Source of the DNA: JADFUS01 sp036653215
GTDB lineage: Bacteria; Bacteroidota; Bacteroidia; Bacteroidales; Rikenellaceae
Assembly (NCBI GenBank): GCA_036653215.1
Contig: JAVVUK010000041.1
Location: forward strand, 1-13,341
Length of the DNA stretch: 13,341 nt
Direction of reading: 5' to 3'
Shown piece by piece: positions 6,637-13,340 of this stretch (position 1 is its first letter; each line of letters starts with the position of its first letter). The notes beneath the pieces were generated by a model. The model searched no databases, was not told the origin of the DNA, and saw only the letters and a program-made list of their open reading frames with translations. A program made the translations under genes and the position numbers.

Positions 6637-7665
6637 TTAAGCCTCAACTACTTTTTTAAAAGTGTCTCTTACTTTAGTCTCTATTTCAGCTCTTAACTCC
6701 GGCTCATTGGTAAGAATTGTCATCACAGCATCACGTCCCTGCCCCAATTTACGCTCCCCATAAGAATACCAAGAACCGCTCTTCTTAATTATGTCTTTAT
6801 CAGTTCCTATGTCTACGATCTCACCAAGCATAGATATACCCTTGCCAAATATGACATCGAACTCTGCTTTTTTGAAAGGTGGGGCCATTTTATTTTTCAC
6901 CACTTTCACTTTAGCACGAACACCATATTGATCTTCACCGTCTTTTAGGTTTCCTATTTTACGGATGTCGAGACGCAAAGAAGCGTAAAACTTAAGAGCA
7001 TTACCCCCTGTTGTTGTTTCGGGGCTGCCATAAGAGATACCTATCTTATCACGCAATTGGTTGATGAATATACATACTGTATTTGTTTTACTTATGCTAC
7101 CTGTCAATTTACGAAGTGCCTGCGACATAAGCCTTGCCTGAAGAGCCATCTTAGCTTCTCCCATATCACCCTCAATCTCCGCCTTAGGCGTTAGTGCAGC
7201 GACAGAGTCTATAACGATAATGTCAATAGCACTCGAACGTACAAGTTGATCTACAATTTCAAGAGCCTGCTCCCCATTGTCGGGTTGTGAAATTAAAAGG
7301 TTATCTACATCTACACCTAAGGCTGCGGCATAGAAACGGTCAAAAGCGTGTTCCGCATCGATAAATGCAGCTGTGCCACCTGCCTTTTGCGACTCAGCAA
7401 TGGCATGGATGGCAAGAGTTGTCTTACCTGACGACTCAGGTCCATAAATTTCAGTCACACGACCTTTAGGATAACCTCCTATTCCCAAAGCATCATCAAG
7501 GGTTATTGAACCTGTTGGTATCACTTGTATATCCGTATCGATAGCTTGGTCTCCCATACGCATTATAGCACCTTTGCCATGATCTTTTTGTATCTTGCTC
7601 ATCGCTGCCTCAAGCACCTTTAGTTTCTCTGCTGCTACGTCTACTATATTCTTTTTCTCTGCCAT
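6637..7665 (-). CDS. recA: Recombinase RecA
   Basis: The 342-residue protein is typical in length for bacterial RecA. It forms ATP-dependent filaments on single-stranded DNA, drives strand exchange and stimulates LexA-type self-cleavage where that system exists. Visible motifs are Walker A GPESSGKT (75-82, Lys81 and Thr82), catalytic Glu105 in FIDAEHA, Walker B IIVIDSVAAL (149-158), the INQLR segment (201-205) and DNA-binding loop L2 with GSPETTTGGNALKF (213-226). The C-terminal tail is short and ends KKVVEA, without a long acidic extension. The gene is second in a leftward operon, 19 bases after bcp, with no promoter or terminator visible in that gap. No palindromic SOS operator was recognised upstream, so control probably lies at the bcp promoter. 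Confidence 0.98.
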   Translation of the reverse strand: MAEKKNIVDVAAEKLKVLEAAMSKIQKDHGKGAIMRMGDQAIDTDIQVIPTGSITLDDALGIGGYPKGRVTEIYGPESSGKTTLAIHAIAESQKAGGTAAFIDAEHAFDRFYAAALGVDVDNLLISQPDNGEQALEIVDQLVRSSAIDIIVIDSVAALTPKAEIEGDMGEAKMALQARLMSQALRKLTGSISKTNTVCIFINQLRDKIGISYGSPETTTGGNALKFYASLRLDIRKIGNLKDGEDQYGVRAKVKVVKNKMAPPFKKAEFDVIFGKGISMLGEIVDIGTDKDIIKKSGSWYSYGERKLGQGRDAVMTILTNEPELRAEIETKVRDTFKKVVEA

Positions 7666-7684
7666 TATTTTATTTTTATCTATT

Positions 7685-8146
7685 TTATTTATAAGAGTCT
7701 ACTATTTGTATAAAGTGTTCTTTAGTCTTCACCTTATCGAAAATTTTTTCTATCTTACCGTTCTCATCAATTATAAAAGTTGTACGCACGATACCCATAG
7801 ATTTACGTCCGCACATCACCTTTTCACAATAGACACCATAAGCAATTGCAATAGTCCTATCTACATCTGCAAGAAGAGTAAAAGGAAGGGTTTGCTTTTC
7901 TATAAATTTACGATGTGAAGCAGCATTATCACCACTCACACCCACTACCTCAAAGCCCATCTTTTTAAGTTCTGAATATCCATCACGAAGGCTACACGCC
8001 TCAGCGGTACAACCTGGTGTGTTATCTTTAGGATAGAAGTAAAGAACTACCTTTTTACCCTTGTAGTCCGACAAAGAGACCTCTTTATCATCTTGATTTA
8101 CACCTTTAAATGAAGGTGCTACATCTCCAATTTTTATATTGCTCAT
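7685..8146 (-). CDS. bcp: Thioredoxin-dependent thiol peroxidase (Bcp/PrxQ)
   Basis: The 153-residue protein is full length for the Bcp/PrxQ subgroup of peroxiredoxins. It reduces hydrogen peroxide and organic hydroperoxides in the cytoplasm with electrons from thioredoxin. The active-site segment YFYPKDNTPGCTAEACSLRD (37-54... within it) shows peroxidatic Cys46 and resolving Cys51 in the Cys-x4-Cys spacing of atypical 2-Cys members. The Thr43/Pro44 pair and the distal Arg121 of the peroxiredoxin site are present, as is the FTLLAD stretch (89-94). The gene is first in an operon with recA, so peroxide defence and DNA repair are made from one transcript, which suits an anaerobe exposed to oxygen. 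Confidence 0.95.
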   Translation of the reverse strand: MSNIKIGDVAPSFKGVNQDDKEVSLSDYKGKKVVLYFYPKDNTPGCTAEACSLRDGYSELKKMGFEVVGVSGDNAASHRKFIEKQTLPFTLLADVDRTIAIAYGVYCEKVMCGRKSMGIVRTTFIIDENGKIEKIFDKVKTKEHFIQIVDSYK

Positions 8147-8165
8147 AACCTTATTTTTTCTTTTG

Positions 8166-8196
8166 TAAAGGTAATTATAATCACAATAAAAACAAA
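8166..8196 (-). promoter_or_regulatory. Predicted bcp-recA promoter
   Basis: On the reverse strand a -33 TTTG (8193-8196) is followed after 19 bases by TACCTTTA (8166-8173), matching TAnnTTTG at all but the last base. The same 19-base spacing occurs in the carboxyltransferase promoter. The leader would be short, about 12 nt. The -33 box overlaps the preceding operon's terminator arm. Confidence 0.55.
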
Positions 8197-8233
8197 TAGC
8201 GTTACAGTAAAATTTTACTATAACGCTATTTGT
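8192..8233 (-). terminator. Intrinsic terminator of the carboxyltransferase/biotin carrier operon
   Basis: Two 21-base arms (8192-8212 and 8213-8233) are complementary except for one C-A mismatch, with the A4/T4 centre forming a tight turn. In the leftward direction the hairpin is followed by a TTTTT run. It starts 15 bases past the biotin carrier stop codon. Confidence 0.85.
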
Positions 8234-8247
8234 AAAAGTAATTTATA

Positions 8248-8556
8248 TTATTGAAACTCTATCATCGCTGTTCCTTTAGGTATGTTTTCCCCCACAGCGA
8301 CATTTATGCTTTTTATGACACCGTCTTTGTCTGCTAAAATGTTGTTATCCATCTTCATAGCCTTAAACAACATCAAAGAATGCCCCTTTTTAACTACCTC
8401 GCCTACTGTTACTCGTATCTCCTCAACAGTTCCAGGAATAAACGAATATACACATTTGGGACTTTTAGGCTTCCAAGCACTTTTATTGGCATATTTATCT
8501 ACTAACCTCTCTGTCTCAAACGAGCCATGAAGCGTTTTTACTATTATCTTTTCCAT
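8248..8556 (-). CDS. Biotin carboxyl carrier protein, short form
   Basis: The 102-residue protein is nearly all one biotinyl/lipoyl domain (about 34-102), preceded by some 30 residues ending in a basic AWKPKSPK segment. It lacks the Pro/Ala-rich linker common in carriers of sodium-pump decarboxylases. The biotinylation motif is AMKM (66-69) with Lys68 as the biotin site, and PGTVEEI (41-47) and GVIKSINVAVGE (79-90) are the paired hairpin strands. Its likely role is to carry carboxybiotin to the carboxyltransferase encoded 12 bases upstream in the same operon. One feature is odd: the residue before AMKM is Lys65, where most carriers have Glu. This is the equivalent of E. coli BCCP Glu119. The codon is AAG at 8362-8364, one base from GAG. 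A partner biotin carboxylase or membrane decarboxylase subunit is not in the window. Confidence 0.88.
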   Translation of the reverse strand: MEKIIVKTLHGSFETERLVDKYANKSAWKPKSPKCVYSFIPGTVEEIRVTVGEVVKKGHSLMLFKAMKMDNNILADKDGVIKSINVAVGENIPKGTAMIEFQ

Positions 8557-8568
8557 TTATATATACCT

Positions 8569-10110
8569 TTAAAATGGCACAACGCCATGTTTCTTCTTAG
8601 GTTGATCGACAGTCTTGTTTTTAGATATTGCAAGTGCGTGTTTCACATAAGAAAGAGTTTCCGATGGTTCGATAACAGCGTCTACATAACCTTTGGCTGC
8701 CGCAACATAAGGATTAGAAAATTTATCTTTATACTCAGCTATTTTTTGCGCTCTCATAGCATCTTGATCGGCTGCCGCTTTAATATCTTTTATGAAGATC
8801 ACATTTGCTGCACCCTCAGGTCCCATAACTGCAATTTCTGCTTTTGGCCATGCCATGACGAAATCAGCACGTAGGTGTTTCGAACTCATAGCTATATATC
8901 CACCACCATAAGCTTTACGCAAGATAACTGTAATTTTAGGAACAGTAGCCTCACTATAAGCATATAAAAGTTTCGCCCCGTGACGTATTACACCAGCGTG
9001 TTCTTGGTCGACACCAGGAAGATAACCTGGAAGGTCTTCGAGAGTCACAATAGGGATATTGAAAGCATCACAGTAACGCACAAAACGAGCCGCTTTATCG
9101 GAAGAGTCACAATCGAGAACCCCAGCCATAACAAGAGGTTGATTTGCCACAAAACCAACTGTCTCACCGTCGATACGTCCAAACCCTACTACTATATTAG
9201 CCGCAAAAAGCTCCATCACCTCTACAAATTCACTTCCGTCTGTAAGAGCCTTTATAACATGACGCACATCATAAGGTTGTGAAGGATCATCGGGCACTAT
9301 ATCAGAAATATCAATCTTCGAAGTAGGCTTCTTAGGAGCTATCGCCTTAGCACCACCATTGTTGTTTGATGGAATTATCCCGATAAGATCTTTTATTTGT
9401 TGGAAACACTCTTTTTCAGAAAGAGCAAAGAAGTGAGCATTACCAGTAACACCACTATGTACACGTGCACCACCAAGAGACTCCCCATCTATTTTCTCAC
9501 CTAACACTGTTTCTATAACACTTGGACCTGTGATAAACATCTTAGATACGTTGTCTACCATAAAGACAAAGTCTGTAAGAGCAGGAGAATATACAGCTCC
9601 TCCAGCACAAGGACCTAAAATAACGGATAATTGTGGGATAACACCACTCGCCATTGTGTTACGATAGAATATCTCGCCATAACCTGCAAGAGCATTAACA
9701 CCCTCTTGGATACGAGCACCACCAGAGTCATTAATTCCGATAAGTGGGATGCGCATAGAGATAGCATAATCCATAATCTTAGCAATCTTCATGGCGTGTT
9801 TATAACCTAAAGAACCTCCCATGACCGTGAAGTCTTGAGAATATATAGCAACAGAAGTCCCGTTTATAGAACCTGTACCTATTACGACACCATCGCCAGC
9901 AAGCTCTTTTGTAGCCATGCCGAACTCACGAGCATCATGCTCAACAAACATATCATATTCAAAGAATGAATTTTTGTCTAATATAGCATCTATCCTCTCA
10001 CGAGCGGTCATCTTACCCATTGTATGTTGCTTATCTAAAGCAGCTTGACCTCCGCCTAAAGATACTTTTTCTTTTCTTTTCTGAAGCTCAGAATTTAATT
10101 TTTCCTTCAT
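8569..10110 (-). CDS. Acyl-CoA (propionyl/methylmalonyl-CoA) carboxyltransferase subunit
   Basis: The 513-residue protein belongs to the PccB/MmdA carboxyltransferase family (usual length 510-520). It transfers a carboxyl group between biotin and an acyl-CoA, most likely propionyl-CoA/(S)-methylmalonyl-CoA. The N-terminal crotonase-type half shows GKMTARERI (32-40), SGGARIQEG (129-137) and the oxyanion-hole loop GPCAGGAVYSPA (167-178). The C-terminal half has DLPGYLPGVDQEHAGVIRHG (359-378), RKAYGGGYIAMSS (398-410) and the family's closing KKHG-x-x-P (507-512). It heads a two-gene operon with a biotin carrier. Neither biotin carboxylase (expected for an ATP-driven carboxylase) nor MmdB/OadG-type membrane subunits nor the epimerase often found beside it are present. 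The sequence alone does not decide between decarboxylase alpha subunit and carboxylase beta subunit, so no symbol is given. Confidence 0.9.
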   Translation of the reverse strand: MKEKLNSELQKRKEKVSLGGGQAALDKQHTMGKMTARERIDAILDKNSFFEYDMFVEHDAREFGMATKELAGDGVVIGTGSINGTSVAIYSQDFTVMGGSLGYKHAMKIAKIMDYAISMRIPLIGINDSGGARIQEGVNALAGYGEIFYRNTMASGVIPQLSVILGPCAGGAVYSPALTDFVFMVDNVSKMFITGPSVIETVLGEKIDGESLGGARVHSGVTGNAHFFALSEKECFQQIKDLIGIIPSNNNGGAKAIAPKKPTSKIDISDIVPDDPSQPYDVRHVIKALTDGSEFVEVMELFAANIVVGFGRIDGETVGFVANQPLVMAGVLDCDSSDKAARFVRYCDAFNIPIVTLEDLPGYLPGVDQEHAGVIRHGAKLLYAYSEATVPKITVILRKAYGGGYIAMSSKHLRADFVMAWPKAEIAVMGPEGAANVIFIKDIKAAADQDAMRAQKIAEYKDKFSNPYVAAAKGYVDAVIEPSETLSYVKHALAISKNKTVDQPKKKHGVVPF

Positions 10111-10154
10111 AAAAATTTATTTTTGTGTTAATGAATAAACAATAAATGTAGAAA

Positions 10155-10185
10155 CAAAAGTATTACAAATTTCTTTATTTACAAA
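10155..10185 (-). promoter_or_regulatory. Predicted promoter of the carboxyltransferase operon
   Basis: On the reverse strand TTTG (10182-10185) is followed after 19 bases by TACTTTTG (10155-10162), a complete match to the Bacteroidota -33/-7 consensus and the best promoter in the window. The leader would be about 38 nt. The -33 box lies 12 bases past the ispE stop. Confidence 0.75.
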
Positions 10186-10196
10186 AAACATTGTTT

Positions 10197-11030
10197 TTAC
10201 CCAACACGAGGGCTTTTTATATGCTCGGAAAATACAAACATATCGGGCTCAAAACAAGTTGTGTCAATAGGCTCCTTAGATATGGCATACATTGTACTTC
10301 CAGAACCAGACATCATAGACAAAAGAGCTCCCTTATCATATAGCGATTTTTTGATTGACAGAAGAAGTGGATTTTTCTCAAATATATGTTTCTCAAAGTC
10401 GTTTTTAAGACCTAAATGCCAATCTTCGACTTTTCCTTTTAATATATCAGTTATTCTCTTTTGAGGGACAAAAGGAGTTATACCGCTATATGCTTTTTTT
10501 GTATTTATGTTTATATTCGGCTTAATAAGAGTCAAAAAATAGCCATCTAACGATATGTCTAATAGAGAAAGCTCATCGCCACGTCCAGAGACAAGCGCAG
10601 GACGGTTATAGATAAAAAAGGCAGTGTCACTACCTAATTTTCTTGCCAAAGAGACCAGCCTCTCCGGACTCACAGAAAGTCCATAAGCCTCTACTGCCGC
10701 TTTAAGGATAAATGAAGCATTTGACGACCCTCCGCCAAGCCCTGCTCCAAAAGGTATCTTTTTGTTTATTGATATATCGGCACCTGCAATACCATAATCT
10801 TTCATTAAAAGCTTATAAGCACGCACACACAAATTATCCTCAACAAGGCAATCTACCGCAATTCCTTGTTGAGAGAAAATTATGTCGTTATCTCGACGTG
10901 GAACGACCTCTATCTCGTCATAAAGCCCCAAAACAGGGAACATAAGCGACTCTATGTTATGAAATCCATCGTCACGTTTCGAAATTACATCGAGCCCTAT
11001 GTTTATTTTACAAGAAGAGTGATATATCAT
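10197..11030 (-). CDS. ispE: 4-diphosphocytidyl-2-C-methyl-D-erythritol kinase
   Basis: The 277-residue GHMP kinase is normal in length for IspE. It phosphorylates CDP-methylerythritol with ATP in the MEP pathway to IPP and DMAPP. Visible are the N-terminal KINIGLDV (8-15, active-site Lys8), DGFHNIESLM (21-30), the ATP loop PFGAGLGGGSSNA (93-105), LGSDTAFF (132-139, catalytic Asp135) and the C-terminal GHMP motif MSGSGST (240-246). It is the last gene of a five-gene leftward operon. Its ATG begins one base after the stop of the META-domain lipoprotein gene, implying translational coupling. No convincing terminator follows before the next operon's promoter. Confidence 0.95.
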   Translation of the reverse strand: MIYHSSCKINIGLDVISKRDDGFHNIESLMFPVLGLYDEIEVVPRRDNDIIFSQQGIAVDCLVEDNLCVRAYKLLMKDYGIAGADISINKKIPFGAGLGGGSSNASFILKAAVEAYGLSVSPERLVSLARKLGSDTAFFIYNRPALVSGRGDELSLLDISLDGYFLTLIKPNININTKKAYSGITPFVPQKRITDILKGKVEDWHLGLKNDFEKHIFEKNPLLLSIKKSLYDKGALLSMMSGSGSTMYAISKEPIDTTCFEPDMFVFSEHIKSPRVG

Positions 11031-11031
11031 G

Positions 11032-11433
11032 TTACTCTTGATATGAGGCGAAAGTTGCTATTGTAGCTCCATCATCGAGCAAGACAAGTTGTTTACCATC
11101 GAAAGCGAACTCATCTGCCTTAGCGAGCATATCTATGAAACGCTGCTCTGCACCATCATCGTTACAAGCCATGCGTGTCATTCCACGAGGCTCGATAGTG
11201 ATACCATTTTTACCTTCTGTTGTATATGCGCCAAAATAGCTGTTGCACGCTCCACGACCAAATATCTCACCTTTTACAGGATCAAAATTTATAGTAAAAC
11301 TGTCATTTTCAGTACCTACCACTTGCCATTGTGTTGTAGACAACATCTTTTTTTGTTTTGCATTGTTAACTTTACATCCACAGCAGCTAACTATGGTTAG
11401 CGAAAGGGCTATTGTTGCTATTAATCTAATCAT
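11032..11433 (-). CDS. META-domain (HslJ-like) lipoprotein
   Basis: The 133-residue product starts with a lipoprotein signal (hydrophobic 4-15, lipobox I-V-S-Cys17, with further Cys at 18 and 20). It then carries one META domain: TQWQV (34-38), FDPVKGEIFGRGACNSYFG (50-68) and the closing MTRMAC (85-90) followed by EQRF. META domains occur in HslJ-type envelope proteins linked to stress or antibiotic tolerance in other bacteria; no enzymatic role is known. The protein is probably anchored in the envelope facing the periplasm. Its ATG overlaps the upstream gene's stop as ATGA (11430-11433), and its own stop is one base from the ispE start. Why an envelope lipoprotein sits between these genes is not clear from sequence. 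Confidence 0.8.
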   Translation of the reverse strand: MIRLIATIALSLTIVSCCGCKVNNAKQKKMLSTTQWQVVGTENDSFTINFDPVKGEIFGRGACNSYFGAYTTEGKNGITIEPRGMTRMACNDDGAEQRFIDMLAKADEFAFDGKQLVLLDDGATIATFASYQE

Positions 11434-12095
11434 AATTCAAATCCAAATCTTTTACCTGTTTCTATTTTCGAGTTTTCTATTTTTGTGTTTACCTGTGAAG
11501 CATTGACACGTTGGATCATACTAAATGGCGGTACATAAAGGTCAAATCCTATTGTTTTAACAATCACTTTTTCTATAATATTTATCATTATTTCTTCTGT
11601 CAAGGCTCTTTTCCCGAAAGCAGAAACGCCAAATTCATCCAGTCCCTCACCCTCAACGAAAAACATCTTTTCTCTATTTACAAAGATACGTGCTATGAGG
11701 TAACCCTCGTCTTCTGTCCTTGTATATTTAAAAGTATCTGAAAGGAAGTTATATATATTTATAATACCAAAATAACCGTTATAACTATTTTTCAAGATAT
11801 GTTCATTTTTCCAAATTTCATTCTTTGGATCGAAGCAGAACACATCGGTGTGCATATTAAAGATCAGTATATCATCGGCAACTTGTAACTGTGCCACAAA
11901 AGTTCCTTTATCACGATACTCTATTTTTATAGTTCTCTCGTCATCATCAAGAGACTCGTTTATCTCACCCGACATTTCATGAAGTGTATTTTTCATCTCC
12001 TGAAACTCATCGTGAATTATAGAATAAACCTGTGCTTTAGTTAGAGACTTTGTCTCCAACATACCTAATATTTCTTTACGCAAATCTGTTCCCAT
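11430..12095 (-). CDS. Conserved protein of unknown function in the ubiX-ispE operon
   Basis: I do not recognise a named family for this 221-residue protein. It has no signal peptide or membrane helix, so it is probably cytoplasmic. Residues 1-50 are charged and helical, with an LTKAQVYSIIHDEF segment (18-31). Residues 55-150 look like a mixed alpha/beta domain with alternating short strands (IKIEYRD, GTFVAQLQV, DILIFNMHTDVFCFD) and several aromatic residues. Residues 165-185 form a probable amphipathic helix, and the end is a polar tail with KIENSKIETGKRFGFEL. The strand pattern is loosely like YbjN/sensory or chaperone-type folds, but that is only an impression. The gene lies 5 bases after ubiX and overlaps the META lipoprotein start by 4 bases, so it is firmly part of the operon. 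Confidence 0.75.
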   Translation of the reverse strand: MGTDLRKEILGMLETKSLTKAQVYSIIHDEFQEMKNTLHEMSGEINESLDDDERTIKIEYRDKGTFVAQLQVADDILIFNMHTDVFCFDPKNEIWKNEHILKNSYNGYFGIINIYNFLSDTFKYTRTEDEGYLIARIFVNREKMFFVEGEGLDEFGVSAFGKRALTEEIMINIIEKVIVKTIGFDLYVPPFSMIQRVNASQVNTKIENSKIETGKRFGFEL

Positions 12096-12100
12096 TATTA

Positions 12101-12658
12101 TTATTTATAATTTTTATAATTCCATTTATATCCTGTTTCAAACCCTATGAGCGACATTATTCTCTCTGTAACACTTCTACAAAGTCCATCTATATCGGTA
12201 GGCTTACTGTAAAAAGATGGTGATGCAGGCATAACCACAGCCCCAGCCTCTGTGAGAGAAGCCATATTACGAAGATGGATAAGGCTTAATGGCGTTTCTC
12301 GAACAACGACAATCAGTTTTTTCCTCTCTTTAAGCATCACATCAGCAGCCCTTGATATAGTGTCATCAGAGGTTCCGCACGCCATGCGTGACATCATCCC
12401 CACAGAACATGGCACCACAACCATAACATCATCACACGAAGACCCCGATACTGTATGATTATAGAAATCTCCATTTTTAACCTCTATAATTTTATCATTC
12501 AAAGGCATACACACGCCTTCAAAGTCCATTACTTCACGTCCGTTATCCGAATATATAAGAGTTACCCTCTCTATAAGATCTTGAGAAATCAGCATCTCCA
12601 CCAACCCCTTAGCATATATAGAGCCACTCGCCCCTGTAATTGCAACGGTGATATTCAT
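12101..12658 (-). CDS. ubiX: Flavin prenyltransferase UbiX
   Basis: The 185-residue flavoprotein is full length. UbiX joins a dimethylallyl group to FMN, giving the prenylated FMN cofactor of UbiD-family decarboxylases. Motifs are GASGS (9-13, FMN phosphate loop), SGS (71-73), VVPCSVGMMS (81-90), GTSDDTISRAADVMLKE (95-111) and RETPLSLIHLRNM (120-132), with Tyr150 near the C terminus as in the family. Bacteroidota do not make ubiquinone, so the likely client is a UbiD-type enzyme of menaquinone or aromatic metabolism encoded elsewhere; none is in the window. It is second in the operon, 2 bases after the deacetylase, and shares a transcript with ispE, a source of the dimethylallyl unit it consumes. 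Confidence 0.93.
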   Translation of the reverse strand: MNITVAITGASGSIYAKGLVEMLISQDLIERVTLIYSDNGREVMDFEGVCMPLNDKIIEVKNGDFYNHTVSGSSCDDVMVVVPCSVGMMSRMACGTSDDTISRAADVMLKERKKLIVVVRETPLSLIHLRNMASLTEAGAVVMPASPSFYSKPTDIDGLCRSVTERIMSLIGFETGYKWNYKNYK

Positions 12659-12660
12659 AA

Positions 12661-13278
12661 TTATAGTATTATAGAGCTACAAGTATAGCCATTTTGTTGA
12701 AGATAGTCTAACACTCTTGGCAAAGCATATTTCATGTTACGAGAAGACTTCAATGAGTCGTGAAACACAACAATTGAGCCTCCTTTTACATTTTGCAACA
12801 CATTATTAACACACATCTTAGGAGTCACCATCTGTGAATAATCCATACTTAAGACATCCCACATAATGATATTATAACGCTCCGATATGCGTCGTGCCTG
12901 CGCCATAGTTATACGAGCATATGGAGGACGAAACAAGTTTGAAGATATGAGGTGATTTGCAAGGTCTGCATCTTCTATGTAACGACCTACCGACTGCCCC
13001 CATCCTTTGATATGACTATATGAGTGATTAGCAACGATGTGTCCTCGCTTTACTATCTCATGATATTGTTTTAGGTGTTGCTCGACGTTTTTACCAAGGC
13101 AGAAAAAAGTTGCCTTAGCATCGTATTTATCTAACGTATCTAAAATCCAATATGTTATCTCCTCTGTAGGGCCATCATCAAAAGTCAAAAAGACCTTGTT
13201 TTTATTAGCTTCAGAGTGGAAATTCCATATTAAGGACGGATATAGCTTTTTTATTATCTTTGGGGGACGGATATTCAT
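12661..13278 (-). CDS. Polysaccharide deacetylase family protein (NodB fold, CE4)
   Basis: The 205-residue protein is a compact NodB-homology domain, as in small CE4 members of Bacteroidota. It shows motif 1 TFDDGP (32-37, base Asp34 and metal ligand Asp35), motif 2 HSYSH (85-89, metal ligands His85 and His89), motif 3 RPPYAR (117-122), motif 4 WDVLSMDYS (140-148) and motif 5 IVVFHDS (169-175, His173). All metal ligands and the catalytic base are present. Expected activity is removal of N- or O-acetyl groups from a glycan, possibly peptidoglycan or surface polysaccharide. No cleavable signal peptide is seen, only a basic N terminus with a weakly hydrophobic stretch, so location is uncertain. 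It is first in the operon, directly after the promoter at 13299-13306. Confidence 0.9.
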   Translation of the reverse strand: MNIRPPKIIKKLYPSLIWNFHSEANKNKVFLTFDDGPTEEITYWILDTLDKYDAKATFFCLGKNVEQHLKQYHEIVKRGHIVANHSYSHIKGWGQSVGRYIEDADLANHLISSNLFRPPYARITMAQARRISERYNIIMWDVLSMDYSQMVTPKMCVNNVLQNVKGGSIVVFHDSLKSSRNMKYALPRVLDYLQQNGYTCSSIIL

Positions 13279-13298
13279 TCTTCTATTTTAACCACCCA

Positions 13299-13306
13299 CA
13301 AAGATA
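13299..13306 (-). promoter_or_regulatory. -7 box for the deacetylase-ubiX-ispE operon
   Basis: The reverse strand reads TATCTTTG, matching TAnnTTTG, with a leader of about 14 nt. No TTTG is seen at the -33 position. It is the left half of the symmetric element at 13298-13341. Confidence 0.6.
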
Positions 13307-13332
13307 ACAATATTTTTTAAAAAAATTATTCT

Positions 13333-13340
13333 TATCTTTG
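13333..13340 (+). promoter_or_regulatory. Divergent -7 box for a gene beyond the window
   Basis: TATCTTTG on the forward strand is identical to the operon's -7 box but points right, toward a gene not in the window. Its -33 region would overlap that of the leftward promoter. Confidence 0.45.

Noticed and set aside
7595..7918. 107-codon forward open frame across the recA start and bcp
   Set aside because: It overlaps two clear genes on the opposite strand, and its protein is an unpatterned Phe/Leu/Ser-rich product of antisense reading.
8527..8874. 115-codon forward open frame opposite the carboxyltransferase gene
   Set aside because: It is antisense to a conserved gene and has no recognisable domain or promoter.
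10183..10198. Weak AAAAAC/GTTTTT hairpin after ispE as a terminator
   Set aside because: The stem is only about 6 bp and almost all A-T, and it overlaps the -33 box of the next promoter; some read-through from ispE into the carboxyltransferase operon may occur instead.
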